From positions 1 through 10,093 of the forward strand of contig CAUCXT010000067.1 in assembly GCA_958446835.1 (NCBI GenBank): a DNA stretch of 10,093 nt, given 5' to 3'. This document shows, in pieces, positions 1-6,880 of the stretch (position 1 is the stretch's first letter; the number at the start of each line of letters is the position of its first letter). The notes under the pieces were generated by a model. It ran no database searches. It was given only the letters and a program-made list of their open reading frames with translations, and had not been told where the DNA came from. The position numbers and the translations under genes are program-made. Source of the stretch: an uncultured Eubacterium sp. (GTDB lineage: Bacteria; Bacillota; Clostridia; Lachnospirales; Lachnospiraceae).

Positions 1-212
1 TCCATATCAAAGCCCAGCGTTGACAGCGCCCTGAAATCATATAATGCCGTATCAGAAAAATATTTATCCGCCGTGGCAACCATGTCTTCCCTGCACACCT
101 TAAGTCCGGCGAACATGATAACACCCAGTGCCACTATCGAAAATATCGCAAGATACCTCCCCAGACTATGCTTTATCTCTCGGAGGGATGTCTTTTTCAT
201 CGCTGATTTCAT
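1..212 (-). CDS. FtsX-like ABC transporter permease, N-terminal part (runs off the window)
   Basis: The frame opens at ATG 212 and is still open at base 1, giving about 70 residues. The N-terminus is short and basic (MKSAMKKTSLREIKHSLGRY), followed by one hydrophobic membrane segment at about residues 20-37 and then a soluble stretch with AGLKVCREDM and, near the end, RALSTLGF. This is the usual start of the large FtsX/MacB-type permeases of Firmicutes, which have a long extracytoplasmic domain after the first helix. A GGAGGG lies at 223-228, directly after the stop codon of the ATPase gene and 10 nt before the ATG. A second ATG at 200 (residue 5) is a possible alternative. The two genes are 16 nt apart, so translation is probably coupled and the products form one transporter. 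Substrate is unknown; peptide or lipid export or envelope signalling is typical of the family. Confidence 0.85.
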   Translation of the reverse strand, partial: MKSAMKKTSLREIKHSLGRYLAIFSIVALGVIMFAGLKVCREDMVATADKYFSDTALYDFRALSTLGFDM

Positions 213-228
213 ATTGTATACACCCTCC

Positions 229-930
229 TTACCACTCAATATCCTCCACCGGAACAATGTGTTCGTTCCTGACCATGGACGTTATTGTTCCATTCTTTAC
301 GGTTATCACTCTGTCCGCCATCGCGGTAAGTGCACTGTTGTGCGTGATGACAACCACGGTCTTGCCATCCCTTCTGCAGGTGTCCTGCAAAAGCTTAAGA
401 ACCTGCTTTCCTGTGGCATAGTCCAAAGCTCCCGTCGGTTCATCGCAGAGTAAAAGCTTAGGATTCTTTGCAAGAGCTCTCGCAATCGCCACTCTCTGCT
501 GTTCTCCGCCCGAAAGCTGCGCCGGGAAATTAGCCGCCCTGTTTTCCAGACCCACCTGCTTTAACACCGTCATAGCATCAATAGGCTCCCTGCATATCTG
601 AGAAGCCAGCTCGACATTCTCCAATGCAGTCAGATTCTGAACAAGATTATAGAACTGAAACACAAAACCAATATCATATCTTCTGTAAGTTGTAAGCTGC
701 TTAGGCTTGTAATCGGATATTCTGTTTCCGTCAAGTATTACCTCGCCCTCCGTAAGCGTGTCCATGCCGCCGATTATATTTAAAATGGTGGTCTTTCCCG
801 CTCCCGAAGCCCCGACAATGACGCAGAACTCACCCTTCTCAATCTCAAAATTCACATCCTGAAGCGCCGTAATAGTCACTTCGCCCATCTGATACGTTTT
901 CTTCACATGCCTGCACTCAACAAATGCCAT
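229..930 (-). CDS. ABC transporter ATP-binding protein, MacB/LolD/FtsE-type
   Basis: A 233-residue ATPase with all catalytic motifs: Walker A GASGAGKT (40-47), Q-loop Gln92, signature LSGGEQQR (139-146), Walker B LLLCDEP (159-165), D-loop GALD (167-170) and H-loop His197. Length and the VFQFYNLVQNLTALENVELA segment fit the MacB/LolD/FtsE group that pairs with FtsX-like permeases, which is exactly what follows 16 nt downstream. The frame is open up to 1011, but that longer version would overlap the upstream gene and run through the 957-992 stem-loop. ATG 930 has AGAGGG at 936-941 with a 5-nt spacer and gives the normal family N-terminus (MAFVECRHVKKTY). It energises transport by ATP hydrolysis on the cytoplasmic face. 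The C-terminal 15 or so residues after the core are not distinctive. Confidence 0.93.
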   Translation of the reverse strand: MAFVECRHVKKTYQMGEVTITALQDVNFEIEKGEFCVIVGASGAGKTTILNIIGGMDTLTEGEVILDGNRISDYKPKQLTTYRRYDIGFVFQFYNLVQNLTALENVELASQICREPIDAMTVLKQVGLENRAANFPAQLSGGEQQRVAIARALAKNPKLLLCDEPTGALDYATGKQVLKLLQDTCRRDGKTVVVITHNSALTAMADRVITVKNGTITSMVRNEHIVPVEDIEW

Positions 931-956
931 CTTATCCCTCTTTTCTATTAATTCAT

Positions 957-992
957 AAATGGGCAGAGTGCGCACACGCACCCTCCCCATTT
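957..992 (-). terminator. Strong stem-loop after the signalling genes; possible weak terminator or attenuator
   Basis: Just after the stop codon at 995-997, the transcript can form a stem of about 16 pairs with a UGUG loop; the arms run 992-977 and 972-957. The inner part is GC-rich (GGGTGCG against CGCACTC), with one G-G mismatch and one G-U pair. After the stem comes only TATGAATTAAT, so the U-tract is poor for a classic intrinsic terminator. The ABC ATPase start is 27 nt further on, too close for an obvious separate promoter. It may give partial termination, protect the upstream mRNA 3' end, or set the ratio between the signalling and ABC genes. On the plus strand the stem is followed by TTTT, but no plus-strand gene would need it. 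Confidence 0.55.
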
Positions 993-994
993 TA

Positions 995-2956
995 TCAGAC
1001 CTCGACCACATCCTCCTGATACTCGCGTCTTTTTAACTTATCCTGTATGTCATTAAGACACTCAAGAAGCAGAGGATTGAATGCGCCGCACTCCCCTCCT
1101 AATATCATTTCCATAGCCTTTTCATGTGTAAATGCCTTTTTATATACTCGCTCACTTTTGAGGGCATCGTAGACATCCGCAACCGATACAACCTGCGCTG
1201 CTATAGGTATCTCGTCCCCCTTAAGTCCATCCGGATATCCCTTGCCGTCATATCTCTCATGGTGCCATCTGCATATCTGTGTGGCGACCTGAACAAGCTT
1301 CTCATCCTGATACATCTCAAGCTTTTCAAGCATCTCTGCGCCTATGAGGGTATGCGTTTTCATCACGGCAAACTCTTCCAGTGTGAGTCTTCCCGGCTTA
1401 TTGAGAATACTCTCGTCTATTCCTATCTTGCCGATGTCATGAAGTGCTGAAGCCGTCGTTATAAGGAATCTGTCCTGCCAGCTAAGCTCATACTTGTCCG
1501 TCCTTTGAATAAGCTGTTCAAGCAGAAGTCTTGTTATGCCGTTGATATTGACAACATGCATTCCGCTCTCACCATTTCTGAACTCTACAATCTGGCTCAG
1601 AATGGCAATCATCATCTTATTGTTTTTCTCTTTCTGGTAGATATTCTCTGAGACAAGTGCCATCAATCTGCGCTGCTTTGCATACAGCTTAATGGTGTTG
1701 CTCACTCTCTGGTATACTATCTTAGAGTCAAATGGTCTTCTGATATAATCTATAACACCCATCTCATAGGCATGTCTTATAACTGTATCAGAATCCTCAT
1801 TTGAAATCATAATAACGGGAATATCTTCAATCATGTGATTGGAATTCATATTTCCAAGAACTCCGAAGCCATCCATCACAGGCATGATGATATCAAGCAG
1901 AACAAGTGCAATTCCTGTTCCGTACTGCGAAAGCATATCAACTGCCTCCTGACCGTTACATGCCTCAAGTATCCTGTATTCATCCTGCAGCATAGCGGTG
2001 AGAAGCTCCCTGTTCATCTCAGAGTCATCGACAATAAGGATCTGCTGCTTCGACCTTTCGATATCCTGTATATCCTCTTCGTCCATATCCCCCTTGACAT
2101 CATCTTCGGTGATAACCAGATTCTTTCTGTTCTTCGCCTGATACATAAGCATATCCGCTCTTGCAACTGCCTTCTCGATTGTACCACCGCCGGCAATAAT
2201 ACCACCTATGCTGACAGAAAGCTGCAATCTTGAGTATCCCGGGACATCTGCCTTGCATATCTTATCCCTTATATCTCCAAGCATCTGCTTCATGCCTTCC
2301 ATATCAAGTTCAGGAAGTACAAGCAGGAACTCATCCCCACCATACCTGATGAGAACGTCTCCCTTTCTTATACATTTCTTTATGACACCCGCTGTTGTCA
2401 CCAGTGCCATATCCCCGGCACTATGTCCGTATGTATCATTATATAGTTTAAAATCATCAAGATCTATAACTGCTATAGCAGCCCGCGTCTCAAGTTTTTT
2501 AAGTTTTTCCTCGTAATATCGTCTATTATATGTATCTGTAAGTACATCCTCATACAATTTATCAGCGTACTGTGAACATGAATCTATAAATTTACCGCAG
2601 TCTTTTTCGCTGAACATACTGCCCGCATCCAGTTCATTTATCATTTCCAGCACATAGTCTTTGCCATCAATCTGAAGATATTTGGCAATTATCTGGTACA
2701 ATGATGAATCAATGTATTCTGCCTTCACTACCTCAGACTTCGTGCGAACTGCCTCTTTTACTATACACTCACTGCAGTGTACATCCTTTTCCCATATATC
2801 ATTGCATCCAATATTTTGTTTTTCATCTTCCCCTGCAGCTTCACACATCGACTGTGCATCCAAAAGACGCACCACATCGAATATGTCCTCAAGCAGCTTT
2901 ACCTGCTCCTGCGCCTGCTGCATCGTCACTATATAATCTTTCTTCAAGTCATCCAC
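995..2956 (-). CDS. GGDEF-REC-HD-GYP protein: c-di-GMP synthesis and breakdown domains with an internal receiver
   Basis: 653 residues. Residues 1-135 form an N-terminal region with a CNDIWEKDVHCSEC motif (Cys51, 61, 64), perhaps a PAS-like or metal/redox sensor. The diguanylate cyclase domain spans about 136-285, with RYGGDEF (active site 206-210) and an inhibitory I-site RKGD (197-200). The receiver spans about 304-420, with Asp310/311, phosphoacceptor Asp355 in LLDIIMP, Ser385, and Arg407 where most receivers have Lys. The phosphodiesterase domain spans about 445-640, with HD 506-507, HHERYDGKGYP (565-575) and the usual ECGAFNP tail. Both catalytic domains look intact. The frame is given from GTG 2956, but AGGAG at 2958-2962 is only 1 nt from it and is better placed (10 nt) for TTG 2947; ATG 2923 has no clear SD. 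It follows the HPt gene by 18 nt, so it is a likely phosphorelay target. Confidence 0.93.
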   Translation of the reverse strand: MDDLKKDYIVTMQQAQEQVKLLEDIFDVVRLLDAQSMCEAAGEDEKQNIGCNDIWEKDVHCSECIVKEAVRTKSEVVKAEYIDSSLYQIIAKYLQIDGKDYVLEMINELDAGSMFSEKDCGKFIDSCSQYADKLYEDVLTDTYNRRYYEEKLKKLETRAAIAVIDLDDFKLYNDTYGHSAGDMALVTTAGVIKKCIRKGDVLIRYGGDEFLLVLPELDMEGMKQMLGDIRDKICKADVPGYSRLQLSVSIGGIIAGGGTIEKAVARADMLMYQAKNRKNLVITEDDVKGDMDEEDIQDIERSKQQILIVDDSEMNRELLTAMLQDEYRILEACNGQEAVDMLSQYGTGIALVLLDIIMPVMDGFGVLGNMNSNHMIEDIPVIMISNEDSDTVIRHAYEMGVIDYIRRPFDSKIVYQRVSNTIKLYAKQRRLMALVSENIYQKEKNNKMMIAILSQIVEFRNGESGMHVVNINGITRLLLEQLIQRTDKYELSWQDRFLITTASALHDIGKIGIDESILNKPGRLTLEEFAVMKTHTLIGAEMLEKLEMYQDEKLVQVATQICRWHHERYDGKGYPDGLKGDEIPIAAQVVSVADVYDALKSERVYKKAFTHEKAMEMILGGECGAFNPLLLECLNDIQDKLKRREYQEDVVEV

Positions 2957-2957
2957 G

Positions 2958-2962
2958 CTCCT
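2958..2962 (-). promoter_or_regulatory. Ribosome binding site of the GGDEF-REC-HD-GYP gene
   Basis: The minus strand reads AGGAG here. It is 1 nt from GTG 2956, 5 nt from an out-of-frame ATG at 2952 that opens a two-codon frame (ATG ACT TGA), and 10 nt from TTG 2947 in the protein's frame. The TTG overlaps the stop of the two-codon frame. The best-spaced in-frame start is the TTG. Confidence 0.6.
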
Positions 2963-2974
2963 AACAGAGATTAA

Positions 2975-3322
2975 CTACTCCATCTCGCTTATAGCGGCTA
3001 TTGTTATTCTATACTGTTCATCCACCTTTGTAAAAAGCTCATCTGCTCCTGTGAACTCTCCACCTCTTAACTTCTCAGTAAGCTCTGAGCTGACTGTAAA
3101 AAGGTTATCAAAACCAAGGTTTAAGCATACACCTTTTAATGTATGTGCTGCCCTGAACGCCTCACATGCATCCTTGCCCGCGATTGCAGCCTTAAGATTT
3201 TCAAAACTTCCATCCTTTAAGAACTTCTTTGCAAACATATTCACCATCTTTTCGCTTCCCAAGCGTCCGAGAACATTCTCATAGTTTGCTCCCATTTTCT
3301 CATAGCTTTCTTTCGTTGTCAC
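2975..3322 (-). CDS. Stand-alone HPt (histidine phosphotransfer) domain protein
   Basis: A small, mostly helical protein of about 115 residues that is essentially one HPt domain. The AAHTLKGVCLNLGF segment holds the HxxKG signature; the phosphorylated histidine is His60 when counted from GTG 3322. Such proteins carry phosphate between the receiver of a hybrid kinase and other receivers. The hybrid kinase upstream has a receiver but no HPt of its own, and the genes on both sides encode receivers fused to c-di-GMP domains, so the partners are all local. The frame is open from GTG 3331, but GAGGTGA at 3328-3334 sits 5 nt before GTG 3322 and favours that start. The stop is TAG, and the next gene begins 18 nt later in the same frame with no other stop between. 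Confidence 0.92.
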   Translation of the reverse strand: MTTKESYEKMGANYENVLGRLGSEKMVNMFAKKFLKDGSFENLKAAIAGKDACEAFRAAHTLKGVCLNLGFDNLFTVSSELTEKLRGGEFTGADELFTKVDEQYRITIAAISEME

Positions 3323-3327
3323 AATTG

Positions 3328-3334
3328 TCACCTC
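3328..3334 (-). promoter_or_regulatory. Ribosome binding site that decides the HPt start
   Basis: GAGGTGA on the minus strand is a seven-base match to the anti-SD complement, 5 nt before GTG 3322. It overlaps the upstream candidate GTG 3331, which would have to depend on a poorer GGAAAG further up. Confidence 0.6.
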
Positions 3335-3365
3335 GTACTTTCCATATAGATACGTTATCTGTATT

Positions 3366-4484
3366 TTATTTCTGCTCGTTTTGCTTTTTATTCATCTCGT
3401 CATAATGTTTAGCTAGATTCTCAAATTCTTCCTTTGAAGTTCTGAAACACTCCATAAGCTTAGGCGAGAACACGCCACACTCGCCCATGAGTATCATGTG
3501 ATAGGCTTTTTCCTTATCTATAGCCGCCTTGTATACCCTGTCGCTCACAATAGCATCATATACATCCGCAATGGACACAAGCTGCGCACTGATTGGAATT
3601 GCTTCTCCCGCCAGTCCATCGGGATAGCCCTTTCCATCATATCGTTCATGATGGTATCTGCATATATCATGGCTCACCTTGTCATACTCACTGTCCCATG
3701 CGCCCTCAATCTGGTCAAGGATGTCACAGCCTCTTATCGTATGCGACTTCATATAATCAAACTCATCCTTATCAAGTCTTCCCGGCTTTAGAAGTACGCT
3801 GTCCTTGATTGCTATTTTTCCTATATCATGTAATGCACTCGCAGCCACTATAATGTCAATCTTATCGGGTGTCAAATTGTACTCCGGATATTTTGCTACC
3901 GCCTTCTCTGCAAGTATTCTTGTAAATCCCTTAACTCTCTTGATATGCTCGCCGCTCTCAAGATTACGATACTCCACCACAGTACCAAGAATATCAATAA
4001 TCTTTTCATTGCTCTCCTTAAGGCGTGCCGCCTGCTGCTCAAGCAGATTGTTCTGCCTTTTAAGGTTGGCTGCCTGTATCTTTACCTTATTCTCAAGATT
4101 ATCCTTGTACATAAACAGATCAACTATATTCTGTACACGCTTCTTCACGGTAAATGCATCAAAAGGCTTTCTGACAAAATCCGATACTCCAAGTTCAAGA
4201 CATTCTCTCTCCACCGCTGTGGTCGAATCAGCTGTGATAACAAGAACAGGAACGCTCTTTATAAGCTCCGTGTCACTCATATATTTTAATACTTCGTAAC
4301 CATCAACCTTAGGCATGACAAGGTCTAACAGTACAACACATATCTCTCCTGATTTCTCCTTAAGTATCTCTATCGCCTTTTCTCCGTCATCCGCCTCAAG
4401 CACAGGGAACGCATCCCCAATTGCCACCGCAAGCATCTCCCTGTTAAGTTCTATATCATCGACAATCAATATTTTATCTCTCAT
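3366..4484 (-). CDS. REC-HD-GYP response regulator, probable c-di-GMP phosphodiesterase
   Basis: 372 residues. The receiver (1-120) is complete: Asp9/10, phosphoacceptor Asp54 in LLDLVMP, Thr84 and Lys106 in RKPFD. Residues 125-165 are rich in Asn, Gln, Lys and Leu and look like a coiled-coil linker (NLKRQNNLLEQQAARLKES). The HD-GYP domain follows, with EYRNLESGEH (171-180), HD 219-220, HHERYDGKGYP (278-288) and IADVYDA, so all metal and signature residues are present. Phosphorylation of the receiver is expected to control cleavage of c-di-GMP. The start is ATG 4484 with AAGGAG at 4490-4495, only 17 nt after the stop of the FapA-like gene. It resembles the C-terminal half of the GGDEF-REC-HD-GYP protein encoded two genes downstream but is clearly diverged from it. 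Confidence 0.95.
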   Translation of the reverse strand: MRDKILIVDDIELNREMLAVAIGDAFPVLEADDGEKAIEILKEKSGEICVVLLDLVMPKVDGYEVLKYMSDTELIKSVPVLVITADSTTAVERECLELGVSDFVRKPFDAFTVKKRVQNIVDLFMYKDNLENKVKIQAANLKRQNNLLEQQAARLKESNEKIIDILGTVVEYRNLESGEHIKRVKGFTRILAEKAVAKYPEYNLTPDKIDIIVAASALHDIGKIAIKDSVLLKPGRLDKDEFDYMKSHTIRGCDILDQIEGAWDSEYDKVSHDICRYHHERYDGKGYPDGLAGEAIPISAQLVSIADVYDAIVSDRVYKAAIDKEKAYHMILMGECGVFSPKLMECFRTSKEEFENLAKHYDEMNKKQNEQK

Positions 4485-4501
4485 TAAGTCTCCTTCCTGC
4501 T

Positions 4502-5152
4502 TCAGACATGACTTATCTTTATATGTCCGGTATCATTTTTTAGCATAACTCCCATCATGTCACCACATGAATATGTCAAACTATTGATTGCGACCGTCGT
4601 ACCTTCGTACAGCCTTCCAACCACCTTCAAGTATGCCTGCTTACACTCAAGTTTATCCTTATTAATCTGGTCAATACGTTCTAATATTTTCTTTTTCTGG
4701 GTTTCCTTGGTATATACAGCATTCTCTATCTTCAGGAAAACCATCATGGAGTTTCTAACCTCCGGAGGATAATTTTTCTTATACTGCTCCACCGCATTGT
4801 TCAGAATAACAAGCTGGCTCTCGACTTCCTTAAGCTCCTCGGCTGCCGCTATATCCTCTCCTTTATTGTCATAACCCATAGTTATCTGGGTCATAATTCC
4901 ATTCTTGTTTCCGATATTTGCCGATTCGATAACCATTCCTGCAAAAATATTTCCGCCTGAAATCGAGCCGTTCTTTCCGTATGTCTTTATACTTCTTACC
5001 GCATACAGATTACACTTAAAAAAGTAATTGGCATATATATTGGCTGCCTTTAATGATATGTTTTCAAAAAATCTTCCTATAATATCCTTAGCAGCTATAA
5101 GCTTTGCTGTAGAACTGTTTGCGCCTTTTTTAGAAGCATACAGCCTCCACAT
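4502..5152 (-). CDS. C-terminal half of a FapA/DUF342-family protein, in the -1 frame
   Basis: This frame carries the rest of the FapA domain: a beta-helix-like stretch with KLIAAKDIIGRFFENISLKAANI and SISGGNIFAG, a charged coiled coil (EELKEVESQLVILNNAVEQY), and a final strand-rich segment (GRLYEGTTVAINSLTYSCGD) as in the family. On its own it begins in the middle of the domain at ATG 5152, with only a weak AAGG before it. Homology runs straight on from the upstream frame: ...GGCMLLKK joins GANSSTAKL if the ribosome moves back one base at 5131-5125. The joined protein would be about 744 residues. The two frames overlap by 58 bases. It is therefore best read as part of the same gene as 5095-6735, not as a separate gene, although independent initiation cannot be excluded. 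Confidence 0.85.
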   Translation of the reverse strand: MWRLYASKKGANSSTAKLIAAKDIIGRFFENISLKAANIYANYFFKCNLYAVRSIKTYGKNGSISGGNIFAGMVIESANIGNKNGIMTQITMGYDNKGEDIAAAEELKEVESQLVILNNAVEQYKKNYPPEVRNSMMVFLKIENAVYTKETQKKKILERIDQINKDKLECKQAYLKVVGRLYEGTTVAINSLTYSCGDMMGVMLKNDTGHIKISHV

Positions 5153-6735
5153 TCAAGCCTTGCACTCTCAACAAACCCCTCAACCACAATATCGCCCTTA
5201 GCTTTTATTACGCGTCTTCCGCTCACATCCCCTAATATATGTACGCTTCCGTCAAATGTAATGTCATCCATAACGGAAGCATCCTCCTCAATTTCAAGAA
5301 GCGGTGATACCAGTAGTTCACTGCCATCGTATTTAGCGCAGCCATCATGTTCAGCTATATATGTTTTCTTATCCCCTAACAGCTTAAAGCCTCTTCCGGT
5401 AACGCTCTCAAGCTCATATCCGGCAATCGCCTCGAGAGTTGTACCTGTAACCGTAAAGCCATTCTCACCCTTCTCGGCATTATGATACACAAGGAGCTTC
5501 TGCCCTTCCTTTACCTTGGTAAACAAGTAAGACTTGTCCAACTCTGCTGAACCATCCTTGGTGAATCTGATTCCCATATCCTTGGTATTATTTATAAATT
5601 CTTCGTAGAATCCATTCTTTCCCATGGTAGGAACCTTGCCTCTTGCAATAACAACAAGTTCATCCCTTATGTTCCCCTGCGAAAGCGCCTCCACAATAAC
5701 ATCATCTATGCCCATGATGACATTTGCCTTTTTTAGTGCCTCACGCAGGACTTCCTGCGATGGTGCCTGTGCCTCGCTGCCGACATACGCATACGCCTTC
5801 ATCTTATCCGTGTCTACCAATATACGATAGAGCCTGCCATACATCTTGCGGCAGAACTCTTCAATATCTCTTGGAATCTCGTCATTATGTGAATCTTTTA
5901 TAAAATTAACATATTTCTTCTGTTCCTGTTCCAGCCTTAACCGAATTTTTTTCATATCGGAAGCTGAATACATCATGCTCTTATACTGTTCAACGTCAAG
6001 TCTCTTTTCAAGACCGATTCGAATCTCTCTCATCTGCTGCCATGAGTATAACTCCTTGGCATACACGGACACATCAACACGATCCTCAAGACCGAGACGT
6101 ATCTCCCTCATCTGCTGCCACGAATACTCAGGACTAGCATATACGGATACATCAAGTCCTCTCTTAAGTCCTTCCGTTATCTCCCTTATGGATACATCCC
6201 TGTACAGCTTATTCAGGTACGGATCAATATTGCAGCCTTGTCTCATCGCACGTCTTATCTCACTAAGCTGTTCAGGAACATATCCCTGCCTGATATAAGG
6301 CATAATATTCTGCTTATCCAGAATAGCTCTGTGAAGTTCATGGAGCATATTCGCCCCGACAGCAGCATATTTTTCAAGATGTATATTATCCTCAAGAGCT
6401 CTTCTGAGCTCACGCATAACCATATAAGGATACTTAGGATCCGCATATACGGCAGCATCTATTCCATCCTTGAGTCCGAGACGTATCTCCTCCATCTGAA
6501 ACCAATCAAACTGCTTGCTGTTATACAACGATACGTCCAGCCCTTCCTCAAGCCCGAAACGTAGCTGTCTCATCTGAACGGCAAAATATTCCCTATCAGC
6601 ATAGATGGTAACGTCAAGACCATGTTCAAGCCCAAGTCTGATTTCCTGTATCTGGTCATTTACAAAGTCCTGTTTTCTGTAATCTGATATGATTTCCGAA
6701 ATACTTTTTCCGTATGCACTAATTTTTCCTGCCAT
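5095..6735 (-). CDS. Repeat-containing FapA/DUF342-family protein, N-terminal part
   Basis: 546 residues in this frame. Residues about 24-270 hold roughly ten tandem copies of a 25-26-residue helical repeat (consensus near SWQQMREIRLGLEDGLDVSVYA). Residues about 295-531 match the FapA (DUF342) family: the LFTKVKEGQKLLVYHNAEKGENGFTVTG type of segment, then KYDGSELLVSPLLEIEED and the start of the beta helix, IKAKGDIVVEGFVESARLECGG. The frame then ends at TAG 5095-5097, in the middle of the helix, after nine unrelated residues; the true continuation is in the -1 frame. Start ATG 6735 has AGGAG at 6743-6747 with a 7-nt spacer. It is the first gene after the 6788-6815 promoter. FapA proteins have been linked to flagellar assembly and its control; the repeat may be a protein-binding scaffold (inference). 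Confidence 0.88.
   Translation of the reverse strand: MAGKISAYGKSISEIISDYRKQDFVNDQIQEIRLGLEHGLDVTIYADREYFAVQMRQLRFGLEEGLDVSLYNSKQFDWFQMEEIRLGLKDGIDAAVYADPKYPYMVMRELRRALEDNIHLEKYAAVGANMLHELHRAILDKQNIMPYIRQGYVPEQLSEIRRAMRQGCNIDPYLNKLYRDVSIREITEGLKRGLDVSVYASPEYSWQQMREIRLGLEDRVDVSVYAKELYSWQQMREIRIGLEKRLDVEQYKSMMYSASDMKKIRLRLEQEQKKYVNFIKDSHNDEIPRDIEEFCRKMYGRLYRILVDTDKMKAYAYVGSEAQAPSQEVLREALKKANVIMGIDDVIVEALSQGNIRDELVVIARGKVPTMGKNGFYEEFINNTKDMGIRFTKDGSAELDKSYLFTKVKEGQKLLVYHNAEKGENGFTVTGTTLEAIAGYELESVTGRGFKLLGDKKTYIAEHDGCAKYDGSELLVSPLLEIEEDASVMDDITFDGSVHILGDVSGRRVIKAKGDIVVEGFVESARLECGGCMLLKKAQTVLQQSL
5125..5148 (-). promoter_or_regulatory. Candidate -1 ribosomal frameshift site: SD-like GGAGG plus A_AAA_AAG
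   Basis: In the frame of the upstream part the codons read CTA AAA AAG at 5133-5125, so the heptamer A_AAA_AAG (5131-5125) is in the phase used by dnaX and many insertion sequences for -1 slippage. GGAGG at 5148-5144 lies 12 nt before it, close to the spacing at which internal SD-like sequences stimulate slippage. A stop in the original frame follows nine codons after the AAG. GCTGTA (5144-5139) and TACAGC (5111-5106) could pair around the site, but I see no strong downstream hairpin. A lost A from a run of seven would give the same sequence. Confidence 0.6.
5926..6666 (-). repeat. About ten tandem 75-78-bp coding repeats (25-26 residues each)
   Basis: Each unit has the pattern QMxEIRxGLExGLDVSxYAxxxY. 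The best-conserved copies are residues about 206-230 and 231-256 (both with SWQQMREIR); copies at about 103-178 are more degenerate, with RRALED and HRAILD in place of RLGLE. DNA identity between the best copies is also visible. The repeat is alpha-helical in look. I recall similar EIRLGLE units in other Firmicute proteins, including some on mobile elements, but a search is needed to confirm that. Confidence 0.9.
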
Positions 6736-6787
6736 AAGCCTTCTCCTAAAGGTACATCCAAAAAGCGGTCCACATTTTCCTTATTTC

Positions 6788-6815
6788 ATTATATATTTTT
6801 TAAATAAAATGTCTA
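6788..6815 (-). promoter_or_regulatory. Sigma-A-type promoter for the FapA-signalling operon
   Basis: The minus strand has TAGACA (6815-6810, five of six bases of TTGACA), a 16-nt spacer, then a perfect TATAAT (6793-6788), in a very AT-rich stretch. A start near 6781 would give a leader of about 45 nt ending in the AGGAG of the FapA-like gene. No flagellar-type sigma motif is evident. The rest of the 6736-6880 gap holds no convincing terminator for the kinase gene upstream. Confidence 0.75.
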
Positions 6816-6880
6816 TACAATTTATACTATATTAGTCTTATATTACATTAAAGCAATTTCTCCACTCTTTTTTACAGTAT

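Noticed and set aside
931..1011. Longer ATPase start at 1011
   Set aside because: It would overlap the upstream gene and translate through the stem-loop; the added residues are not typical and ATG 930 has a good AGAGGG.
3348..3360. Small inverted repeat AGATA-ACG-TATCT between the HD-GYP and HPt genes
   Set aside because: Only five AT-rich pairs with a three-base loop; too weak to call a terminator or operator.
5106..5144. GCTGTA/TACAGC inverted repeat around the slippery site as the frameshift stimulator
   Set aside because: Six pairs across a 27-nt loop, with the slippery site inside the loop and not before the stem; not the usual geometry, so not claimed as a stimulator.
5926..6666. CRISPR-like array
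   Set aside because: The periodicity is 75-78 bp, in frame, and encodes a diverging protein repeat without unique spacers.
6841..6880. Terminator after the kinase gene
   Set aside because: Only a few A-T rich matches (AAAG/CTTT); no stable stem followed by a T-run was found.
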